From Deltaproteobacteria bacterium (GTDB taxonomy: Bacteria > Desulfobacterota_B > Binatia > UBA9968): a DNA stretch of 49,588 bases. This document shows positions 34,621 to 42,610 of this stretch, piece after piece. Under the pieces are notes generated by a model. It ran no database searches. It saw nothing but the letters and a program-made list of their open reading frames with translations, and was not told the origin of the DNA. Made by a program: the position numbers and the translations under genes. The stretch lies in contig VBKY01000031.1 in the NCBI GenBank assembly GCA_005879255.1, forward strand, positions 1 through 49,588, read 5' to 3'. Position 1 is the first letter of the stretch. Every line of letters starts with the position of its first letter.

Positions 34621-35703
34621 ATGAACAATCTAAATGAAGCTTCGGCGTACTCGCAGAAGAGTCCGTATGAAATTTATCAGGAACGGGAAGAGATTCCGGT
34701 TTATAAAGATTTCATTATCCCGGATCTGTTGGAGCTGAAACTCGGCGGCTGGGCGCGAAGCGGCGGCAAAGCGGCGTTCGTCAACATGGACGGTGCGGGC
34801 GGCACTTGCGACACCGTTGTCGAGGAGATCGCGCCGGGCGGGCAACTCAAGCCCATGCGCCATATGTTTGAGAAGGCGATTTTTATCCTGGAGGGGCAAG
34901 GAGCGACGACGATCTGGAACGAAGGCGGCAAAAAACACACGCTCGAATGGCAAAAGGGAAGTCTGTTTTCGACACCCCTCAATACCTGGCATCAGCACTT
35001 CAACGCGCAGGGAAGCGCGCCGGTGCGAATGATCTCCCTGACGGATGCGCCGGTGATCATCAACCGGTACCGCAATCTGGATTACATCTTCAATAACAAT
35101 TTCGTGTTCACCGATCGCTATAGCGGCGGCGCCGATGAATGGGGCAAAGGAGGGCGCTATATTCCCGAAGTGAAAAGAGGTCGAATCTGGGAGTCCAACT
35201 TCATCGCCGACCTCTGGGGCTTTCAGCCGATCGATTACAAAGAGCGGGGAGGAGACAATCGCACCACACTCTTCGAATTTGTCGACAATACGATGAGCGC
35301 GCATCTCACGGAATTTCCCGTCGGCAAATACAAAAAAGCCCATCGCCATGGCGCCGGCGCGCATATCGTCATGTTGACCGGGGCGGGCTATTCGTTTTTG
35401 TGGCCTGAAGGTGAATATGGAACGAAGAAACGGGTGGAGTGGGGACGCATGAGCATGTTCGTGCCGCCGATGCAGTGGTGGCACCAGCACTTCAATCCCG
35501 GGCCGGAGGCCGCCCGATATCTCGCGCTCAAACCCTGGGGATTCAAGTTCGCGGTCGAGGATCTCAAGGATACTGGCGAGGACGTGAAGAAGGGCGGAGC
35601 GCAGATCGAGTACGAAGATCAAAATCCCGAAATCCACAGAATCTTCGAGGCCGAATGCGAGCGCCGCGGCGGCGAACCGCGCATGGCGATGTTCGGGACC
35701 TAA
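34621..35703 (+). CDS. Bicupin
   Basis: GAGAGGAAATACA precedes the ATG at 34621. The 360-residue protein has two cupin barrels. Barrel 1 reads MRHMFEKAIFILEGQG and TWHQHFN; barrel 2 reads AHRHGAGAHIVMLTGAGYSF and WWHQHFN. The His residues of barrel 2 form a classical cupin metal site; barrel 1 keeps fewer ligands. From memory, proteins of this kind are sometimes labelled as ethanolamine ammonia-lyase activating proteins, which would match the EutA-like gene upstream, but I know of no biochemical proof. An oxygenase or isomerase role is as likely. Confidence 0.8.
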   Translation: MNNLNEASAYSQKSPYEIYQEREEIPVYKDFIIPDLLELKLGGWARSGGKAAFVNMDGAGGTCDTVVEEIAPGGQLKPMRHMFEKAIFILEGQGATTIWNEGGKKHTLEWQKGSLFSTPLNTWHQHFNAQGSAPVRMISLTDAPVIINRYRNLDYIFNNNFVFTDRYSGGADEWGKGGRYIPEVKRGRIWESNFIADLWGFQPIDYKERGGDNRTTLFEFVDNTMSAHLTEFPVGKYKKAHRHGAGAHIVMLTGAGYSFLWPEGEYGTKKRVEWGRMSMFVPPMQWWHQHFNPGPEAARYLALKPWGFKFAVEDLKDTGEDVKKGGAQIEYEDQNPEIHRIFEAECERRGGEPRMAMFGT

Positions 35704-35858
35704 TCTCTATCCTTCAAGCGCCGAATTTTTTTCAGATCGGCGGAAGTCGGTTGATGAAGGCCGGCGGCTTGCGCTGTCGTGTTTTTTTCTGGCTGTTTGC
35801 GATTGTTTTTGCTATCTTATGCAGAATTCCAAACGCTACTCTAATATCCTTCCAGAAA

Positions 35859-35990
35859 ATGCGCATCGGGCTAGTCATTCGGAAATCAACAAGCAGCGGC
35901 TTTACTCTACTCGAACTCATTGTCGTCGTCGACGGCTCGGCTTCGGAAAATTGCGAACTGTTGGATGGCGATTGCCACGAGAATGCCTAA
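35859..35990 (+). pseudogene. Type IV pilin-like N-terminal remnant
   Basis: The 43-residue frame starts at the ATG at 35859 and reads a short basic leader, then SGFTLLELIVVV, the prepilin peptidase site and start of the hydrophobic helix of type IV pilins or pseudopilins. After LIVVV the sequence loses all pilin character and stops at 35990. No pilus genes are nearby. I read it as a truncated remnant. Confidence 0.45.
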
Positions 35991-36060
35991 TACTGCAACC
36001 AATTCCACCACAGACTCAGTGCGCATCCGAGAGCTGCAGGCCCGGCAAAATGCGGGTGGC

Positions 36061-36085
36061 AGGGGCGGGTTTAAAACCCGCCCCT
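36061..36085. repeat. GGGGC-type hairpin, variant 3, overlapping a stop codon
   Basis: AGGGGCGGGTTT and AAACCCGCCCCT form an almost loop-free palindrome. Its right edge (CTAC on the plus strand) supplies the TAG stop of the SDR gene that ends at 36084 on the minus strand. Confidence 0.75.
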
Positions 36086-36815
36086 ACTTCGGTGTGCGAA
36101 GGAAAAAGGTCTGGCCGGTGACGAATTTTGTTGCGTCGGAAAACAAATAGCGTACGAGACCGACGATTTCGAATTTATGGGTGAGCCCATCCATGAGCGG
36201 GGGAATCTCTTCGCGCGTTTTGAACTGCTCCGAAGTATAACCGATCCGCGACATGGGCGTATCGGTGGCGCCCGGGCAAACACAATTGACGGTTATATTA
36301 TGAGGCGCCAGTTCGACGGCTAGAGATTTTGTAAAGGCGATGACGCCGGCCTTTGACGCGGCATAATGGGCCGAACGTGGCGCGCCGGCGACGCCGCGCC
36401 CGGAAGCGATGCTCAGGATGCGTCCTTCTTTTCTCGGAATCATGTGCTTAGCAGCCGCTTGCGCGCACAGAAATACGCCTTTTAGATTGATTCTCATTAA
36501 CCGGTCCCAGACTTCCTCCGGCATGTCGACAACCGGGACGCGGTCCATGACTCCGGCGCCGCAGAATGCGTAGTCGACTAGGCCGTACTTTGCGATCGCC
36601 TGATTCATCATCTCGGCGACGCTCTGTGGATCGCCGACGTCGACCTTGACGGCGATGGCGTCGCCCTTGTTGTCGCGAATCTCGGCGGCAACTTTTTCCG
36701 CCGCATCTCTGGCGAAATCGGCGACGACCACCTTCAAACCATCGGCGGCAAGGCCACGGCAGATGTCAGAACAGATTCCGCCGGCGCCGCCGGTGACGAC
36801 GATACTTTTGCTCAT
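36084..36815 (-). CDS. Short-chain dehydrogenase/reductase
   Basis: A 243-residue SDR with GAGGAG eight bases before the ATG at 36815. The cofactor motif is TGGAGGI at residues 8-14, catalytic Ser in SIASG, and YAASK near residue 150; VVVADF suggests an NAD-type acidic residue. FCGAG replaces the usual NNAG, a small oddity. The protein ends FFLRTPK, and its stop lies inside a repeat, so the last residues may be repeat-derived. The substrate is unknown. Confidence 0.9.
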   Translation of the reverse strand: MSKSIVVTGGAGGICSDICRGLAADGLKVVVADFARDAAEKVAAEIRDNKGDAIAVKVDVGDPQSVAEMMNQAIAKYGLVDYAFCGAGVMDRVPVVDMPEEVWDRLMRINLKGVFLCAQAAAKHMIPRKEGRILSIASGRGVAGAPRSAHYAASKAGVIAFTKSLAVELAPHNITVNCVCPGATDTPMSRIGYTSEQFKTREEIPPLMDGLTHKFEIVGLVRYLFSDATKFVTGQTFFLRTPK

Positions 36816-36969
36816 AAATGAATCTCCTCATTTTACACAGCACCGACGACGCTACCATCGACGCTTGCTGGTCGTCAAATATAGGCCGAACGTGGGAATC
36901 ATTTTCGAAAAGGTCAGAGCGGTGCAGTCCGGGGTCAAAATTTAGCTTGCTGGCTCAAAGCGCGAGGAG

Positions 36970-37878
36970 TCAGTTCAGCCTGGTAACATCGGAAGATGAT
37001 AACGACTCTGTGATCTGCCGCGGGTGGATCAAGCGGGCCAGGATTTCCAAGCCGTTCACTAAGCGCGGGCCGGGTCGGTTGAAGTAGGCGCTGCCGTTGA
37101 GTGCGTAAACATTGTCCGCCTTTACTGCGGGCAGGTCGTTCCACCCTTCGAGGCGCCGGAGCGGGGTTGATTCTTTAACTGTGCGGCGCACATCGAAACC
37201 GCACGGCATCAGCAGAATCATATCGGGTTTGGAGTCGATAATGCGGCTCCATTCTGTTTTAAAGGATGGCTCGCCCTTGCGCCCCAGCACATCAAAACCG
37301 CCGGCGAGTGTGACCATCTCAGGCACCCAGTGACCGGCAACATAGAGCGGCTCGAACCATTCGAGACAAACGACACGCGGACGACGGGCTGGCTCGCGGT
37401 GCCCTATACGCTCGACGCGCTGGCGCAGCTCAGCGACTAACGCATGCGCGGCTGCCTCACGGCGCGTCGTTTTGCCGACACGCAGAATATCGTCGAGAAT
37501 GTCGGTCAAGCAATGCGGATTGAGCGACAATATCAGCGGTGAGCGTGGCAGTAATTCCGCGGCTTTGACCACTTCGCTGTAGTCGAGCGCGCAGACGTCG
37601 CAAAGTCCTTGAGTTAATATGACGTCGGGGAGCGCCTCGACGAATGCTTGCTCATCGATGGTGTATAGACCTTTACCGGTCTGCAGAAGCTCTCCGACCT
37701 TACGATCGATTTCCAACCCGCTCATGCGGGTGGAATCAATACCGCTTCGAACGACAACTCGCTTTTGTTTTGCCTCGTGCGGATAATCGCACTCGTGAGT
37801 GACCCCGACGATTTGATCGCCCAGTCCGAGAGCGTAAGCAATTTCCGTCGCTCCGGGAAGTAGAGAACAGATGCGCAT
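36970..37878 (-). CDS. BtuF-like cobalamin-binding protein without signal peptide
   Basis: A 302-residue protein starting MRICSLLPGATEIAYALGLG, the BtuF/FhuD fold of class III binding proteins, with GVTHECDYP, LTQGLCDVCALDY and WFEPLYVAGHWVPEM. BtuF normally carries vitamin B12 in the periplasm for the BtuCD importer. Here the mature-type sequence begins at residue 1, with no signal peptide, so export is doubtful; signal-less relatives are known from other bacteria. The B12 link fits with the EutA-like gene 4 kb away, but the two are on opposite strands. Confidence 0.8.
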   Translation of the reverse strand: MRICSLLPGATEIAYALGLGDQIVGVTHECDYPHEAKQKRVVVRSGIDSTRMSGLEIDRKVGELLQTGKGLYTIDEQAFVEALPDVILTQGLCDVCALDYSEVVKAAELLPRSPLILSLNPHCLTDILDDILRVGKTTRREAAAHALVAELRQRVERIGHREPARRPRVVCLEWFEPLYVAGHWVPEMVTLAGGFDVLGRKGEPSFKTEWSRIIDSKPDMILLMPCGFDVRRTVKESTPLRRLEGWNDLPAVKADNVYALNGSAYFNRPGPRLVNGLEILARLIHPRQITESLSSSDVTRLN

Positions 37879-37953
37879 GGTTCATGCTTAGCCGAAGTGC
37901 TTCCTTTTTGCCAGCGCAAAAGCCGCGATTCTAGGCGACATGCGCGCCGAGAT

Positions 37954-39246
37954 TCATTGCGCCGGATTTTTGCTCTGCGAAACATCCATGATCATGCGCG
38001 CCAGCAGGTACAAGCGCGGCTCGATGGAGTCGAGCAGGACGTATTCCGCATCGGCGGAGTGAGCGCCGAAGCCCTGCAGGCCGAAACGTTCGATGACCGG
38101 CGCCTTGGTGTTTAGCGCCGCGAATGCGGCATCTGTGCCGCCACCTTCCGCCATATCATCGACGACCAGCTTCTTGCCGAGCTCACCGTAAATCTGCTGC
38201 GCGTGTTTGGCGAGCGCTCGCGCTGCGCCGGTTGCCTCCAGCGGCGGGCGGCGGCGTTCGAAATTCATCTCCACCTTGGCTTCAGGCACAAGTTGTTTCT
38301 TAATTGTTTCCCGCACCTTCTTTTCGATCGCATCATAATCGGCCACGCGCAGCACGCGCACGTCCGCGACGGCTTGGGCGCCGGGTGGAATCATGTTGCG
38401 CGTCGTGCCCGCGTTCGCCAGTGTCCAGTTCATTTTGAGCCCCGCCCCAGGGTTGGAAAAATTGCGCGTCTGCAGCACCTGGTATGCGAGCTCGTACAGG
38501 GCGTTAATCCCTTTCTCCGGCGCGTTGCCGGAGTGGGACGCCCGGCCTTTGACAGTAAGCGTGATCGATGCGATTCCGCTGGTCGCCAGCGATAACTTGT
38601 CGGATTCCGCACGCGAGGATTCGACGGAAAAGGTCGCATCGTGCTCGGCACCGAGCTTGGAGATTAAGCTGCGCGAGCCCGGCGAACTCAGCTCCTCGTC
38701 AGCGTTGATCAGCACGGTGAGGGTGCCGTATTGCTGAAAATTCATCGCCTTGAGAATTGCCAGCGTGTGCAGGATGACGGCGATCCCTTGCTTGTCGTCG
38801 GCGATTCCTAGCCCATAGGCGCGATCGCCTTCCACGCGGAAGGGTTGCTGAGCGAGCATGCCGCGCGGGTAAACGGTGTCCATGTGCGCGATGAGCAGAA
38901 TCTTTTTGGTCCCTTTGCCAACGAATGTTGCGCGCACCATCTGGCCGATCTTCTCCGGCGTGTCATCCATCTTGTAGATGTCGCTCGGCTCCACTAGCTC
39001 AACCTTACCGCCAAGCTCTTTCAAACGCCCGGCGATGAAGTCGGCGAGTTTAGCGAGGCCCTCGAAATCACGGCTGCCGGTTTCAATGGATACGAGTGCC
39101 TTCAAGGATTCGAGCAGAGCGGGTTTTTCTTTCCTGGCCAGTGACAATGCGGGCTCCTGCGGCTGGGCAAACGATTCCGACACCATGGCCGCCACAAACA
39201 GAGCCATGGCGGCTTGGAGAAAACAAAATTTCCTTTTTGATTTCAT
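37954..39246 (-). CDS. Secreted M20 metallopeptidase (carboxypeptidase G2-like)
   Basis: The ATG at 39246 opens a signal peptide (MKSKRKFCFLQAAMALFVAA, cleavage after SFA); AGGAAG lies upstream. The 430-residue protein has the M20 di-zinc pattern: IAHMDTV (His, Asp), GIADDKQG (Asp), NADEELSSPGS (catalytic and metal Glu), GRASHSG in the dimerisation domain and a late GFGAHS His. It resembles glutamate carboxypeptidases that cleave C-terminal Glu from folate-like compounds or dipeptides in the periplasm. Specificity is inferred only. Confidence 0.88.
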   Translation of the reverse strand: MKSKRKFCFLQAAMALFVAAMVSESFAQPQEPALSLARKEKPALLESLKALVSIETGSRDFEGLAKLADFIAGRLKELGGKVELVEPSDIYKMDDTPEKIGQMVRATFVGKGTKKILLIAHMDTVYPRGMLAQQPFRVEGDRAYGLGIADDKQGIAVILHTLAILKAMNFQQYGTLTVLINADEELSSPGSRSLISKLGAEHDATFSVESSRAESDKLSLATSGIASITLTVKGRASHSGNAPEKGINALYELAYQVLQTRNFSNPGAGLKMNWTLANAGTTRNMIPPGAQAVADVRVLRVADYDAIEKKVRETIKKQLVPEAKVEMNFERRRPPLEATGAARALAKHAQQIYGELGKKLVVDDMAEGGGTDAAFAALNTKAPVIERFGLQGFGAHSADAEYVLLDSIEPRLYLLARMIMDVSQSKNPAQ

Positions 39247-39455
39247 CGTAATCGCTTCCTTTTCATAAAGCCCGGTACGGGGAGCCGAGAAGTGAATTCG
39301 CGACTCAAGTCGCGGAGCGACCAAAGATCGTTGAGAAGGGGATGAGCCAATCGATTGGTCTCTGGCCGAAACCCGGCTAATCTGGAGGGAAGGAATATTT
39401 GATATATACCGGCTCGTCAACCGAAAATCTCAGACACGGTATGCGAGTGTGAGGG

Positions 39456-40241
39456 TCAGATCCCGGCGTACCACTCGTAGCCTTGATCCTCCCAGTAACC
39501 GCCTTTGCCCTGGCCGATTTTTTGCAAGCTGGCAACAAACTCGAGCGCGCGGATATATTTGGCGTGCTTGTAGCCAAGTTGATTTTCAATGCGCAGACGG
39601 AGCGGCGCGCCGTTGTCGATTGGCACGGGCCGATCATTTAACTCGTAGGCGAGGATCGTCTGCGGATGAACGGCGTCGATGAGATCGATGCTTTCAAAAT
39701 AATTGTTGCCGTCGCTGTCAGTGTCCATGCAGCGGAAAACAACATACTTGGCCTCGGTCATCGGTTGGACTCTATTCATAATCTCTTCCAGGCGCACCCC
39801 TTTCCATTTGCCGATGACACTCCAACCTTCGACGCAATCGTGGCGTGTGATCTGCGTGCGCGAGGGCATGGCTTTCAGATCAGTGAGAGAGAAACTCGTC
39901 GGCTGTTTAACCAAGCCGGAGACCTCGAGGCGCCATTTGGTCCACTGATTCTGCGCATCGGCAGTATAGTCCATCGTAATCGGCGGCGGATTGCCGTTGG
40001 CGCGAAACGTTGGCGAGATCTCCTTATCGGTAAATTCTTGAGCGAGCTTGGCGCGACCAGTGAGCAAACGCTGCACCCGGCGATTGCCCCTTTCGGCGGC
40101 TTCGAGAATCGACTGCACAGTGTCGTTGCGGCTGAGACTGTCAAAGACCCTCTGGCATCCGCTCAAAACCAACAAGCCCGTGCCATGGAGAGCACCAAGG
40201 AGCAAATTACGCCGAGACAATTTAGGATTTCGGTTCGCCAT
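39456..40241 (-). CDS. Molybdopterin-binding oxidoreductase, lipoprotein, sulfite oxidase/MsrP-like fold
   Basis: A 261-residue protein with a Tat-like SRRNLLLG start and a lipobox LSGC with Cys29, so probably exported folded and anchored as a lipoprotein. The sulfite-oxidase fold is shown by TRHDCVEGWS with Cys136 as the molybdenum ligand, FRCMDTDSDGNNYFES and PLRLRIENQLGYKHAKYI. It reduces or oxidises an S- or N-containing substrate in the periplasm. Its start overlaps the end of the cytochrome b gene by 20 bases, so the two are coupled and likely form one membrane complex. Confidence 0.88.
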   Translation of the reverse strand: MANRNPKLSRRNLLLGALHGTGLLVLSGCQRVFDSLSRNDTVQSILEAAERGNRRVQRLLTGRAKLAQEFTDKEISPTFRANGNPPPITMDYTADAQNQWTKWRLEVSGLVKQPTSFSLTDLKAMPSRTQITRHDCVEGWSVIGKWKGVRLEEIMNRVQPMTEAKYVVFRCMDTDSDGNNYFESIDLIDAVHPQTILAYELNDRPVPIDNGAPLRLRIENQLGYKHAKYIRALEFVASLQKIGQGKGGYWEDQGYEWYAGI

Positions 40242-41235
40242 CTTTCTCTCCCTCCTTTTCTGTCGAAGAGGCGCTAGCCGGAGCTTCTGGCGAAACTATG
40301 GGGACGGCTTGCGCCTTCTCAACCTCGACAGTCGTCACCGCCGGCGGGGCCGGCACATTCGTTTGGGACGACGCGTTTTCTTCTTTCAACGCCCTGGCGA
40401 TGTCGGGTCTTCGCTCGCTCGCCGGCCACGGCGGTTCCTCAGTGCCCGGGATTTTGTCTCGATACCAACCCGTGATCATAGAGCGCATGTTATTAATAAA
40501 TCCCTGGGTCAGGACCATGAACACGTGGCCGAAAGTGAAACATAGAAATCCAAAGGCCAGAACGAAATGGATGGCGCGAGCCGATTGTCGCCCGCCAAAC
40601 ATCGCCGGCAGCCAATGGAACGCGACATTCAACTGCGGCGACATGGCCATGCCGCTGAGTAAAACCAGCGGCGTCAAAATCACGAATACGCTGGTGTAGG
40701 CCATTTTTTGCAGCGGATTGTATTCTCCTTCCTGCGGAGAATGTTTTTTAAGACGGAGGTAATAGGCGATCATCGCGGGAACTTTCGCTGCGTCCTTTAA
40801 CGTGAAGAGGAACTTGCGCATATGTCCGACCGCGAGATTGTAGACGACATAGAGGAACCCGTTTAAAGCGAACAACCAGCCGAAAAAGAAGTGCCAGCGG
40901 CGCCCGCTCGCGAGGGAGTAGTAACCGGGGACAGTCAGCCAATTCGGAAAAGCGCGACGGTTGGGTCCGAGCGCGCCTTGCTGGACGCCCAGGAATCCCG
41001 TTGTGTCGAGTTGTTGGCCGTAAAGGCGGACGTAACCGCGCAAATCGCTATCTTCATTGGTCGCGCCGATCGAAAAGAAAGCCTTTTCCGGTTCCGAAGT
41101 GCTGCCCCAATAAAGATGAGGATGAGCATTAAAGATCATCAGACCGCTCATGAAAAGAATCATCAGCGCGATCGCATTGATCCAGTGGGTAAAACGCGTG
41201 ACGCGATTGTGGCGATAGACTTCTAGATTCGCCAT
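40222..41235 (-). CDS. Cytochrome b561/formate dehydrogenase gamma-like membrane subunit
   Basis: A 337-residue protein with about four to five membrane spans. RFTHWINAIALMILFMSG near residue 14, WHFFFGWLFALNGFLYVVYN, and RAIHFVLAFGFLCFTFGHVFMV hold the His pairs typical of di-heme b-type cytochromes. It would pass electrons between the quinone pool and the molybdopterin lipoprotein encoded immediately downstream with a 20-base overlap. The last 70 residues are rich in Pro, Ala, Glu and Ser, a disordered cytoplasmic tail not usual in the family. Confidence 0.87.
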   Translation of the reverse strand: MANLEVYRHNRVTRFTHWINAIALMILFMSGLMIFNAHPHLYWGSTSEPEKAFFSIGATNEDSDLRGYVRLYGQQLDTTGFLGVQQGALGPNRRAFPNWLTVPGYYSLASGRRWHFFFGWLFALNGFLYVVYNLAVGHMRKFLFTLKDAAKVPAMIAYYLRLKKHSPQEGEYNPLQKMAYTSVFVILTPLVLLSGMAMSPQLNVAFHWLPAMFGGRQSARAIHFVLAFGFLCFTFGHVFMVLTQGFINNMRSMITGWYRDKIPGTEEPPWPASERRPDIARALKEENASSQTNVPAPPAVTTVEVEKAQAVPIVSPEAPASASSTEKEGEKDGEPKS

Positions 41236-41251
41236 AAGCTCAGCCTAACAG

Positions 41252-42586
41252 TTATGCTATGCCTTTGCCCAGTTCGGTTGTACAGGGACACTGATCGGGG
41301 AAACGTTCGCAATCGGTCTCGGGTGTCTGCTGAGCCCGGCCTATTGCCGGCTCTTTTCTAATTTGCACTTGTAACTTCTGAGTGATCACGAGCCAGACGA
41401 CCACGGTTGCTAAAGTCAGCCAGGCCATCCAGCGCGTATCGAGCGGCCCGGCAACGGCGCCTCCAGGTGCGACGCGTTGAACCCAGATATAGAGACCGGC
41501 CGCGGCAATGCCCTCGGCGATTCGCGCGCCGATGCCGTCGACGGCGAGTTTGACGACGGACCGGTCGCTCGAGTCGACGGGAATGAAGGCCTGTTCCCAG
41601 ATCGAGCGATGAACGGATGAACGCAATCCGCCTTCGGTCACGCGTAACACCGACAGACTGAAGGCCGTCGCCGCCGCGGTTGCGAAGCTCGCGCCGCCAA
41701 TCAGCGCGAACGGCAAAACCATGAGACCGCCGCGAATGCCGATTTTCTCTTGAATCTTCGGCGTCGCAAAGAGCTGCAAGAGTAAGGAGCCAAAATTGAG
41801 CATGATATAAAAGTTGGCGAAGAAATTGGCATTGCCCTTCGAGCCCATACTGGCAGTGGTGGCCGAAATGTAAAATTGCACGTCGATCAGCAGCCCGGCC
41901 AGGGCGCCGGTCATGGCGATGAGCAATAGCGTCAGCGCGTAGGGATTCGACAGCGGCGCCAGGTAACCGGCGTTTTTATTGTCACCTTTTTTCGCGACGA
42001 TGTTGGTTGGAAACTTTCGATGGATCGCCGCCACCAGGGCGGTGACCAGCAAAATGATCACTGCACCAATCAGAATGAGCCACTTAGGTTCCAGATAGGG
42101 GCCGAGCCCCTTGGCGATAAATCCGCCGAGCATGCCACCGCCTAGGGAGCTTGCGCCGATCTTACTGAAAGCGAGAGCGGCTTGAGACTTGGGAGTGTTT
42201 TCGAATATGTCTGCGGCGAGGAGCCAAAGGCTCGCGAACATAATGCCGAAGACCGCTGGTATGAAAATGAAAACATTGAACAGCAGGCGGGAGTTTCCGG
42301 GCTGGAGAAAAGGCGCCGCAAGGCCGATCACCGCTGCGGCGAATAGCATAATCGCGATGCGCGCCGGACGCGCGCCCCAGGTTTTCATCACTTTGACGAA
42401 GATCATCGCGAGAGGCAGGGAAGCGGCGGCAAGCATCAACGTGGCGACCGGCAATTGAAAGATGCCTTTGCCCTGGAAGAACAGCGCGTCGCGGCCAGTC
42501 TTGGCGATGATAAATGCCGCGGTCGTCAACCCGATGGCTAGGGCGGGATAGATCGTCTTGAGGCGATCTGCGCTGAAGTTAATCAC
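41252..42586 (-). CDS. ATP/ADP-translocase-like (TLC/NTT) membrane transporter
   Basis: A 444-residue protein with about twelve membrane spans. KTGRDALFF near residue 29 and the early LPVATLMLAAASLPLAM pattern resemble the Npt/TLC nucleotide transporter family, which in intracellular bacteria exchanges ATP for ADP but in free-living bacteria has unknown substrates. The C-terminus has a CERFPDQCPC stretch with three Cys. The GTG start at 42586 has a weak ribosome binding site; the disulfide oxidoreductase ends 24 bases upstream. Assignment to the MFS at large is safe; to TLC, moderate. Confidence 0.7.
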   Translation of the reverse strand: MINFSADRLKTIYPALAIGLTTAAFIIAKTGRDALFFQGKGIFQLPVATLMLAAASLPLAMIFVKVMKTWGARPARIAIMLFAAAVIGLAAPFLQPGNSRLLFNVFIFIPAVFGIMFASLWLLAADIFENTPKSQAALAFSKIGASSLGGGMLGGFIAKGLGPYLEPKWLILIGAVIILLVTALVAAIHRKFPTNIVAKKGDNKNAGYLAPLSNPYALTLLLIAMTGALAGLLIDVQFYISATTASMGSKGNANFFANFYIMLNFGSLLLQLFATPKIQEKIGIRGGLMVLPFALIGGASFATAAATAFSLSVLRVTEGGLRSSVHRSIWEQAFIPVDSSDRSVVKLAVDGIGARIAEGIAAAGLYIWVQRVAPGGAVAGPLDTRWMAWLTLATVVVWLVITQKLQVQIRKEPAIGRAQQTPETDCERFPDQCPCTTELGKGIA

Positions 42587-42610
42587 GTTGTTCGATTCAA
42601 TCCTTCACAA

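Noticed and set aside
34630..35637. A 335-codon open frame on the minus strand
   Set aside because: Antisense shadow of the bicupin, which has clear domains and a ribosome binding site.
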